A DNA stretch of 64,000 nucleotides. Origin: Solanum dulcamara (Eukaryota > Streptophyta > Magnoliopsida > Solanales > Solanaceae). Below are positions 55,501 through 64,000 of this stretch, in pieces. Both the position numbers and the translations under genes were made by a program. The stretch covers positions 44,312,935 to 44,376,934 of the forward strand of contig NC_077247.1 of the NCBI RefSeq assembly GCF_947179165.1, given 5' to 3'. The notes under the pieces were generated by a model. The model made no database searches. It saw nothing but the letters and a program-made list of their open reading frames with translations, and was not told the DNA's origin. The stretch's first letter is position 1. Each line of letters opens with the position of its first letter.

Positions 55501-56710
55501 GATGTTCGTCCTCGAACATAAGATAAAATAAAGTACCTGGGGTCTCAAAAAGCTGAGGGTATCGAGCCTGCATATCAGACTCTAACTCCCAAATCGCCTC
55601 CTCAGCAGGCCGATGCTGCCACTGCACCTTGACCGAAGCGACCTCCTTGGTCCTGAGTCTACGAAGCCGCCTATCTAGAATAACTGTCGGCTCCTCCTCA
55701 TAAGTCAAATCCGGACTCAACTCTACCGCATCATAAGAAATCACATGAGACTCATCCGGTATGTACTTGCGAAGCATGGAAACATGAAACACCGGATGGA
55801 CAGCTGACAATTTAGGGGGTAAGGCCAACTTATACGCCACTCCACCTACTCTCCTCAGGATTTCAAACGGGCCAACAAACCTTGGGCTAAGCTTGCCCTT
55901 CTTTCCGAACCTCATCACACCCTTCATGGGCGATATTTTAAGCCACATGCAATCACCCACCATGAACTCTAAGGGACGAACCCTCCTATCAGCATAACTC
56001 TTCTGACGACTCTGAGCTGTCAATAGTCGACCCTGAATCAAACGTACCCGCTCCACAGCATCCCTAAGTAAGTTAGTATCCAATGCATCAACCGCAACAG
56101 AATCAAACCATCCAATGGGTGATCGACACCTACGACCATACAATGCCTCAAATGGTGCCATTTGAATGCTGGAGTGATAACTGTTATTATAGGCAAACTC
56201 TGCTAAGGGCAAGTGTTGGTCCCATCGGGCACCAAAATCAATCACACAGGCCCTAAGCATATCCTCCAACACCTGAATAGTCCGCTCGGACTGACCATCG
56301 GTTTGGGGATGAAATGCTGAACTCATCTCTAGTCGCGTACCCAAACCACGCTGTAATGCCTTCCAAAAGTGAGAGGTGAACACTGAACCCCGATCCGATA
56401 CAATAGAGATAGGCACCCCATGCAGCCTAACAATCTCACGAAGATAGATCCTAGCTAACTGATCCGCATTGTAGCTAGTCTTCACCGGAAGGAAATGAGC
56501 TGATTTGGTCAATCGATCCACAATCACCCAGACAGAGTCATACTTACCCAATGCCATGGGTAATCCAGACACGAAGTCCATAGTGATACGCTCCCATTTC
56601 CACTCAGGAATAGGCATCCTTTGCATAGGACCACCCGATTTCTGATGCTCATACTTCACTTGTTGGCAATTTAAACACTTAGCCACAAAATCAATAATGT
56701 CTCTCTTCAT
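55493..56710 (-). pseudogene. Integrase core and chromodomain-like end
   Basis: In the same frame as the preceding block, after one stop codon. It has the finger's CXXC half (KCLNCQQ), the core residues Asp in TMDFVSGLP, Asp in SDRGSVFTS and Glu in QSERTIQVLEDM, the GPFEILRRVG module and a C-terminal VKVQWQHRPAEEAIWE, typical of chromoviral chromodomains that direct integration to certain chromatin. About 405 codons, otherwise intact. Confidence 0.92.
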
Positions 56711-56719
56711 GCCACACCA

Positions 56720-58093
56720 TTAATAGTGTTGTTTCAAGTCATGAAACATCTTTGCCACTCCCGGGTGAATTGAATACTTGGAACAATGAGCCTCCTCCAA
56801 TATCATACGTACCCATTCACTAACCTTGGGCACACAAATGCGACCATTAATCCTCAAAACTCCTTCCGAATCAAGAGAGGCTGATTTTGCTTCACCACTT
56901 AACACTTTGTCTCGAATGGCCCTCAACTTTTCATCTTCAAACTGGTGTGTACGAATCTGGTCCATCAAAGTAGACCTAGCCTCTACCAAGGCCAAAATAC
57001 CATGATGTGTAGAAATATCAAGTCGGACCAACTGTCTAGCCAATGACTGAACCTCCAATGCCAAAGGCCTCTCCACAGCCTTAAGAAAGGCCAAACTACC
57101 CATGCTAGATGCTTTGCGACTCAGGGCATCCGCTACCACATTAGCTTTTCCCGGATGATAAAGTATGGTAATGTCATAGTCTTTCAATAACTCTAACCAC
57201 CTACGCTGCCGCATGTTCAGATTCGGCTGAGAAAAGATATACTTAAGGCTACGGTGGTCAGTATAGACCTCGCAATGCACTCCATAGAGATAATGCCTCC
57301 ACAACTTCAGAACAAACACCACTGCTGCTAACTCTAAGTCGTGGGTAGGATAGTTCTTCTCATGTACCTTCAACTGTCGAGAAGCATAAGCTATAACTCT
57401 ACCTTTTTGCATCAATACACCACCCAAGCCGACTCCCGAAGCATCACAAAACACAATAAATGCCACGCCCTCCTCGGGTAAGGCTAGAATAGGTGCTGAA
57501 GTCAATAATTCCTTGAGCTTTTGAAAGCTCGCCTCACACTCATCAGTCCACTGAAATGCCACGGTCTTTTGAGTTAGCCTAGTCAATGGGGCTGCAATAG
57601 AAGAGAATCCTTGAACAAACCGACGATAGTAGCCTGCCAACCCAATAAAACTCCGAATCTCGGTAACCGAAGTAGGCCTAACCCAATCACGAACCGCTGC
57701 AACTTTGGCTGGATCAACCATAATACCATCCTTGGTCACTATATGACCCAAGAATGTCACGGACTCAAGCCAAAACTCACATTTGGAGAATTTTGCATAC
57801 AACTTCTCCTCTCTCAATCTCTGAAGGACTGTCCTCAGATGCCTAACATGATCCGCCTCATTCTTGGAATAAACCAAGATGTCATCAATAAACACAATCA
57901 CAAACGAGTCCAAATAAGGTCGAAATACCCGGTTCATCAACTCCATAAAAGCAGCCGGGGCATTAGTCAACCCGAAGGACATAACCACAAACTCATAATG
58001 CCCATAACGAGTCCTGAATGCAGTCTTCGGGATATCAGATTCCCGAACTCTCAACTGATGGTAACCCGACCTCAAATCAATCTTTGATAACAC
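56720..58093 (-). pseudogene. Reverse transcriptase, RNase H and integrase zinc finger
   Basis: A 457-codon open block. It holds the polymerase active site as [10 protein letters not shown], a connection region, RNase H ([13 protein letters not shown], then YTDHRSL and the ADALSR motif) and the start of the integrase H2C2 finger. It ends at a TAA inside that finger; the frame continues directly after the stop in the next block, so a single point change is the likely cause. Confidence 0.92.
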
Positions 58094-58944
58094 CGATGCA
58101 CCTTGAAGCTGGTCAAATAAATCATCAATGGGAGAGGATACTTGTTCTTGATAGTGACTTTGTTCAACTGTCGATAGTCAATACACATCCTCATAGTACC
58201 ATCTTTCTTCTTCACAAATAAAACCGGTGCACCCCACGGTGATACACTAGGTCTAATAAACCCTTTCTTCAACAAATCTTCCAATTGTTCTTTCAACTCT
58301 TTCAATTCTGCCGGAGCCATCCGATAAGAAGAAATAGAGATGGGTTTAGTGTCATGCTCCAAATCAATCACAAAATCGATATCACGGTCAGGAGGAACTC
58401 CCGGCAAGTCTGTAGGAAATACATCCATAAACTCTCTCACCACCCTCGTAGTCTCTATATGAGATGACTCCGTGGTGAGATCACGTACATGAGCCAAATA
58501 AGACAAACAACCCTTATCCATCAAGCGACGAGCACGAATATAAGATATCACCCCCTTAGGATATGAACTCGGATTACCTTTCCATACCACGCTAGGTAAA
58601 CCGGGATAAGCTAAGATCACAGTCTTTGCATAACAATCTAATATAGCATGATAAGGAGATAACCAGTCCATACCCAGTATCACATCAAAATCAAGCATGT
58701 CTAATAAGATCAAGTCAACTCGGGTCTCTCTACCCAAACATATCACTGCACACTCCCTATATACTCTATCCACCACTAAAAGTTCACCTATCGGGGTAAA
58801 ATTAGTAATGGGCACAGCAAGAAGATCACTCATATAATCAATACCCACATCAAAATAAGTCAACACATAATAGTAAGTAGACCCTAGTTCAAATAATACT
58901 AACGTAAAATGATGGCAAACCAGAACAATACATGTAATAACCAC
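58072..58944 (-). pseudogene. Protease and first part of reverse transcriptase (frameshifted)
   Basis: The frame starts in an aspartic protease domain in which the catalytic Asp-Ser-Gly position reads ELG, so activity is doubtful. The protease end ([10 protein letters not shown]) is normal. It continues through the linker into reverse transcriptase ([22 protein letters not shown]) and leaves frame near 58130, after PLP. The next domain blocks follow in another frame. Confidence 0.88.
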
Positions 58945-59222
58945 ATCAGAGGCCTCTGCCTCAAATTTACCTGGTATAGCATAGCATAATTAATGGTCAC
59001 CCTTAGCCTGTGAACCACTACAACCACCACCTCGAGTACTCCATGAAGCACCTCAAACAACTAAAACTGGTGTATTGCAGACAACTTGTGATCCTAGCTG
59101 AATAGAAGAAGAATCACATATTTTCCCCTTATTCAAACTCACTATAACAAAATAACCCAAGTAAACTACTCCCAACTCATCATAGGAGGACCGACAGGTC
59201 TATGAGCAAGAACAGACCTCTA

Positions 59223-59420
59223 TCACTTCTTAGCCATTCCCGCAATTATAAAAAGAAATAAGACATTCCATGTGCCTTCAAGATACCCAATTTTGAACAA
59301 CCTGTCCTGACACTTGGTCAAAAAGATATAAGCCTTCTCAACAGTGATAACCTCAAACTTGGGAGACAATACCCTGACGAATCTCTCCAAATCTCTTTTG
59401 CTCCTAAGTAAACATAGCAA
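59223..59420 (-). pseudogene. Gag remnant
   Basis: A 65-codon frame in the gag position. The segment VEKAYIFLTKCQDRLFKIGYLEG resembles the start of the retrotransposon gag domain, then ends at a stop. Only about 900 bases lie between the primer site and the protease, so most of gag, including the zinc knuckle, is missing. Confidence 0.55.
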
Positions 59421-59828
59421 CGCTAGAAGACATAGGTGGAACCACAGATCTCAAAGGAATCCAAAGTGGGCTAATTAGATATCTAAAATTTGAAATCTAA
59501 CTATCAAAGTCTAACCGACCATCTTCCATACTTTTTTTTTGTTGCTCCACATCTTCATACTCATAATCAGGCTCGAATAGGCATCACTAAATCATCCTTA
59601 AGCAAGAGCCGATATTTCGAACCCGACAGTTACTTTTAATGCGGAAGGAATAGATCAGAGGTAAATAACACTTGATATGAATAAATCGCACGAAGGGAGT
59701 AAAAAGAAAGAAATTCTCCTATTAAGTATCTTGTAACCTCTCGAAGATAAGTACGGACGTCTACGTACCGATCCGCAAGACTCTACTAGACACCCTGCTC
59801 TTTAACTTATAAGACCGGTGAACCTAGT

Positions 59829-59840
59829 GCTCTGATACCA
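59829..59840 (-). promoter_or_regulatory. Primer binding site for initiator tRNA-Met
   Basis: The minus strand reads TGGTATCAGAGC two bases inside the 5' LTR. This is the complement of the 3' end of plant initiator tRNA-Met, the standard primer for these elements, and it fixes the element's orientation. Confidence 0.93.
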
Positions 59841-59842
59841 AT

Positions 59843-62204
59843 TGTCACGACCCAAAAACTGAGGTCATGATGGCACACATCTCAAAACCCAATCTGATGT
59901 GTAACCCTAAAAATAAAACTCATACAAGACTCCCAAAGGGGAAAGTGATGCCACGATTTAAATAAAAAGAAGAAAAAAAAACAATGAAGAAATTATCCCA
60001 AAACCTGGTGTCATAAGTATAAAGAGCATCTAATACAAGGTTCGAATCTGAAGATACAACATAAGTCTCTGAATGATACAAAAGACTGAAAAATAAAGAT
60101 AGACTAGTGACGATCCGAATTCTGGGACCTCACCACTAATCTGAGAATACACAATCCGCTAGAATATTAACTGCCACGTGGGGTACCCCGACTAGTATCT
60201 GCATCAAAAAGGGACACAGAAGTAGGGGTGAGTACAATTCACATGTACTCAGTAGGTTTTAGTTGACTGAGTATAAGGAATTAATCAAACCTATGAAATA
60301 AACTAAGGAACGCATCCACTTGCATACAGAAAAGTCCCACTCCGGCATCGGTGCCGCCAATTTATATATATATTGACGCGAGTAAAGTAAACCCATAATA
60401 ACAGCTCATAATCACAATTAACCAGATAATTCAAGCAGCACAAATATCAATGCAATGCAATGCAATATGATGATGCAATGATGTGGTGGTACGGTGGAAT
60501 CAAGACTGTCGCACAGACTGTCGTATACACCTGCTGAGCTGTGCTACCAAGCAAGGCACATGGGGGTCTTGCAGACCATATAACTCAATCACAATATGTC
60601 ATTATCCTTGCCACCTCCTCGTGGTCAAGGGATCACAATGCATCCACTACCCTGCCGGAAAACTGCCTCGGTCAGGGACTCAAGATACAAAGGTTAGGAT
60701 CACAATGCATCCACTACCCTGCCGGAAAACTGCCTCGGTCAGGGACTCAAGATACAAAGGTTGGGATCACAATGCATCCACTACCCTGCCGGAAAACTGC
60801 CTCGGTCAGGGACTCAAGATACAAAGGTTGGGATCACAATGCATCCACTACCCTGTCGGAAAACTGCCTCGGTCAGGGACTCAAGATACAAAGGTTGGGA
60901 TCACAATGCATCCACTACCCTGCCGGAAAACTGCCTCGGTCAGGGACTCAAGATACAAAGGTTGGGATCACAATGCATCCACTACCCTGCCGGAAAACTG
61001 CCTCGGTCAGGGACTCAAGATACAAAGGTTTAAAGGTGTTTCATTTTCTTTCTCAAAAAGAATTTCCATATTTCTCAACTTCCCATGTTTCATGATATGA
61101 TGAATGAGGATGAATGCATCAAAACATATATGCATGGAAGTAATAATCAACTCACATGTGGTATAAGGTTCAAAGTTCTCAAAACTTAACCTACACATGA
61201 TATTCACCCTCAATAAATAGTAACGGGAAGAACACACTTTCATTTAAATATTCACCCCTTTCTCAACAATATTTCAATACTCAAGTATGCTCAAAACCCC
61301 CAACTCAATCTCTCAGGCGGCATCACAAGTCAAATAATATACTCAAGCCTCTCTCTTAGGCAAATCATAATTCACATGCTCTCAAAGCAAATAAGATAAC
61401 AAATAAGGCCCCCACACGGGCTATGTAATACAAATAAACCCCGTCACGGCAACACATTAATAAATAAGCCTCCACACGGACATCACAATATATATAACAT
61501 TCTCAACTCATACTACAACCCCATCCCAAAGTCTATAACATATGAATGATTAATTACCCCATCTCAATCTCAAAGAAAGATAGCCAAACCTACCTCAATT
61601 GCCGAAACCGCACTCGAATACCTCCACCGGACAAGTAACTCTCGAATTCAGCGCTCGGAATGACAACCCACTATCAACAATGAAACATACACGTCACAAG
61701 GAGTCCAATGACACCCATATTGATAGGTTTCGGAACCGGGGGTAAAATGGTCCAAAAATTAACTATTTTCGAAAAGGGTCAAATCTGTAAATTTATTGAA
61801 CAATCCCATTCTATTGGTAATAAGGAACTCATGGTTGAAAAACCCATAAAAATAGAGCTCAAAACGAGTTGGAAATCACAATTTTCCTTAAATTCGGATT
61901 AGGGAAGAAACAAGGATTTTTGGGGTTTGAAACTAAAATTTAAGAGTTAAAATCGTCAAAAACTTAATGAAAAAGGAAGGTTTTAGGTCAAAAATCACTT
62001 ACCCAACACTTTGCCTCGAAAATCTCTTCTCAAATCACCTCAAGGAGTTCAAGAACTCAAACAAATGTTGAAAAATATTGAAATGAGAAGAAAGGGGCAT
62101 TTTCTGCCCAAAAAGTTACTGTTCACGCGTGTTACTGTTCACGCGTGTTACTGTTCACGCGTGTTTTGTACAAATTTACGAAAATCACCCTCAAGGTCAT
62201 TACA
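59843..62204 (-). repeat. Right LTR (5' LTR of the element)
   Basis: Partner of the left LTR, same length, and the LTR that would drive transcription toward lower coordinates. The short open frames in it come from the tandem array, not from genes. Its outer end faces the promoter of the DUF761 gene. Confidence 0.97.
60631..61032. repeat. Six tandem 67-bp units in the right LTR
   Basis: Same unit number, order and fourth-unit variant as in the left LTR, as expected when both LTRs are copied from one template. Confidence 0.95.
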
Positions 62205-62209
62205 CACAA
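62205..62209. repeat. Target site duplication CACAA, right copy
   Basis: Pairs with the copy before the left LTR; five bases is the usual Ty3/gypsy duplication length. Confidence 0.95.
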
Positions 62210-62261
62210 GAAACTTGATTGACTTGTCGAAGTATATGATTGGTATTCTATAGTACGTATA

Positions 62262-62712
62262 TATTCCTTTCGTCTCAATTTATGTGATGTAATATGACCA
62301 GGGGCGTAGGCAGTAAGAGGCCAGAGTGTTCACCCGAACATCCTGAACAAACAAATTACAGCGTATATTTAAATTATTTATTTTGTGTTCATGTACATAT
62401 ATTAACTTTTGAACACTAAACATATATTATAGTGTATATTTAGGTCCAGTTATTTTTCCGAACATCCTAAGTGAAAATTTTAGATCCGTCACTGCGTATA
62501 ACTTGACATGGAGTTTAAGAAAGAAAGAGAGTTTTTTGAAACTAATGGTCTAAAATAACTTGTAGATTGTGTGAGTATAAATTCATTTTAATAAGGATAA
62601 AATAGGCATTTTAAAAGTAAAATATTAATATTAAATATAGAAATGTGTCTTTTTTTACTTAAAAGTGACTAATAAAATGAGAATGGATCATATAAATTGA
62701 ACAGAGGAAATA
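62262..62712. mobile_element. Stowaway-like MITE interrupted by another small element
   Basis: Left end CCTTTCGTCTCAATTTATGTG, right end CATATAAATTGAACAGAGG. The interior GACATGGAGTTTAAGAAAG is separated from the left end by about 200 bases at 62300-62500 with its own ends (GGGGCGTAGGC, TAGATCCGTCACTG). Lies between the retrotransposon and the DUF761 gene. Confidence 0.55.
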
Positions 62713-62876
62713 TCATGTATATATTTTAAAAGTTAATGCCGGGATCTTATTGGAAATTTTTTAAATACAAAGGGTTTATATGTAACCACAGTATAGTATC
62801 TCAATTATTATTAAAATAGTAGTATCTAGATTAATCACGACTTACCAGTCCCTTTCTCTCTTTATATTTTTTCCAC

Positions 62877-62883
62877 TATAAAT
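62877..62883 (+). promoter_or_regulatory. TATA box of the DUF761 gene
   Basis: TATAAAT lies 64 bases upstream of the start codon, in a CT-rich context, with no ATG between them. A short leader of about 30 bases is implied. Confidence 0.65.
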
Positions 62884-62940
62884 TCCCTCTTCACTTGAAC
62901 AAAATCAAATACTAAGTCACTCCACACAAACTCAAAAAAT

Positions 62941-63696
62941 ATGGCCATGCCTCAACCAAATTTAATAGAAAATCCTATAAAACTCAGCAAATTCAGGAAT
63001 AATAATAATATGAATATTCCTCAAAAAAGAAATTCAAGGTTATCTTTTTGGGCTTTTGTATTTTCAATTTGCATGTATATTTCCATCTTTTATATGTTCA
63101 ATCTCTCCCCATATACACTTGTTAGCACCACCAACTTTTGGTTCTTCATTTCCAACACCCTCATTCTCATCATTGCTGCTGATTTTAATTTTGGCTCTAA
63201 TAATATCTCTTCTTATTCATCAAGTGATCAAGAATATTCACTTCAAGAATATTACATGAGAATTTGTCAAGAAAAAAGTAGTTTTAATAGCACTCCATCA
63301 TTTAATTATACTATTGAGAAAAAGGAAATTATTATTCCTCATGAAGAAGAAAGCATAAAAGACATAGTTCTTGTCGAAAATAACAAAGAAGAAGACGAAG
63401 AAGAAATTATCAACATTATTGATCATAAAAATGAGAAGATGGGTGAAGCCAAATTCTATCCAAGTAATTCAGAATTAAAAGAAATAATACCAGTGGAGAA
63501 AAATGAGAATGATATAAAAAGGATTCAAAGGTCAAAATCAGAGAGATATGATTTACAAGTAAATGGAGATGAAGAAATTAATGATGAATTTTCAGATATG
63601 TCAGTGGAGGAATTGAATAGAAGAGTGGAGGAGTTTATTCAACGATTTAATAGACAAATTAGACTTCAAGCTGCTTCAAGAAACTTCCAAACTTAG
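62941..63696 (+). CDS. DUF761 protein with N-terminal membrane segments
   Basis: Intronless frame of 251 residues. Residues about 34-54 and 65-80 are hydrophobic and could form two membrane spans. A polar middle follows with an acidic stretch near 148-155 (NNKEEDEEE) and a basic RSKSERYDL motif near 196-204. The C-terminal 35 residues (EFSDMSVEELNRRVEEFIQRFNRQIRLQ) match the DUF761 signature found in cotton-fibre-expressed and related plant proteins, whose molecular role is not known. The start is the first ATG, with a TATA box and short leader upstream and no ATG between them. It lies 737 bases beyond the retrotransposon's right LTR. Family call is good; function is not claimed. Confidence 0.87.
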   Translation: MAMPQPNLIENPIKLSKFRNNNNMNIPQKRNSRLSFWAFVFSICMYISIFYMFNLSPYTLVSTTNFWFFISNTLILIIAADFNFGSNNISSYSSSDQEYSLQEYYMRICQEKSSFNSTPSFNYTIEKKEIIIPHEEESIKDIVLVENNKEEDEEEIINIIDHKNEKMGEAKFYPSNSELKEIIPVEKNENDIKRIQRSKSERYDLQVNGDEEINDEFSDMSVEELNRRVEEFIQRFNRQIRLQAASRNFQT

Positions 63697-64000
63697 GAGA
63701 AATCTACAATTACGTTTATGTATAAAAATAGTACTATGTTTTTTTTCAAGTTGTTGTTGTCGTCTTGTGTTCCCTTTTAATTTTTTTCCCCTCCACTTGT
63801 GGAAGGTGTTGTTTTTAGATCGTACGTAGATTTATCTGATCCAAATATTTACTACGTGGAGCATATATATAATATATAAGTAAACATTCAAACTCGAAGT
63901 TTACCAAATATTTTATATGAGCTTATGTTCCATTTTGTTTTACTTGATAATGAGTATTGTACGTAAAGGCTTTAGACGTATTCGTGAAAGTTTTTTCTCG
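63697..64000. other. 3' flank of the DUF761 gene
   Basis: AT-rich sequence, presumably the 3' UTR and spacer. No second gene is visible before the window ends. Confidence 0.5.

Larger units (their letters stand above)
53121..62204 (-). mobile_element. Ty3/gypsy chromovirus (Tekay/Del type), defective copy with matching LTRs
   Basis: A 9084-bp LTR retrotransposon in minus orientation. Two 2362-bp LTRs begin TG and end CA on the element strand and are flanked by the direct repeat CACAA. A primer site complementary to initiator tRNA-Met lies inside the right LTR, which is therefore the 5' LTR. The 4.36-kb interior carries a gag remnant, a protease with altered catalytic residues, reverse transcriptase, RNase H, an integrase and a chromodomain-like end, the order of chromoviruses. 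Breaks: most of gag missing, a frameshift near 58130 and a stop codon near 56715. The copy cannot make its own proteins as a single polyprotein; presumably another copy supplied them. Confidence 0.95.

Noticed and set aside
57611..58087. 158-codon plus-strand frame in the retrotransposon
   Set aside because: Antisense shadow of the reverse transcriptase coding block, which has clear motifs on the minus strand.

Overview
This window is nuclear DNA of a flowering plant, most likely a Solanaceae member (Solanum-like). The evidence is intron-rich genes with GT-AG splice sites, AT-rich spacers, a plant GH17 glucanase, a DUF761 protein, a plastid accD fragment, and several copies of SINEs that resemble the Solanaceae TS family with TTG tails. 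I cannot name the species. There are no operons, CRISPR arrays or bacterial features.

Five genes are supported. (1) 2954-9465, plus: an 11-exon AAA ATPase of the katanin p60-like 2 (KATNAL2/CCP1) type, 402 codons. (2) 13405-15337, minus: a 3-exon GH17 endo-1,3-beta-glucanase, 402 codons, with signal peptide and a possible GPI tail. (3) 27192-43291, plus: a 17-exon CULLIN4 gene, 806 codons, with one GC-AG intron. (4) 45053-45286, minus: a 77-residue single-span membrane protein. (5) 62941-63696, plus: an intronless 251-residue DUF761 protein. They are independent single genes, with no sign of a shared pathway. I joined exons by reading frame and splice consensus; every junction of the three multi-exon genes keeps frame.

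The rest is mainly mobile DNA. At 53121-62204 lies a Ty3/gypsy chromovirus of Tekay/Del type in minus orientation. Its two 2362-bp LTRs show no difference on reading, it has a CACAA target duplication and a tRNA-iMet primer site, but its gag and pol are broken. Three TRIM-like miniature retroelements sit at 8686-9012, 23222-23597 and 34310-34635; two have perfect 5-bp duplications. Tourist-like MITEs with 3-bp duplications, Stowaway-like elements, TS-like, Au-like and other SINEs, LINE tails, a Ty1/copia remnant and a foldback element next to CUL4 fill introns and spacers. A plastid accD fragment lies at about 16630-16905.

I found no clearly new biological system. The items most worth a second look are the defective but apparently very young retrotransposon, the TRIM insertions (one splitting a SINE), the GC-AG intron in CUL4, and the composite direct repeat at 48975-50090.
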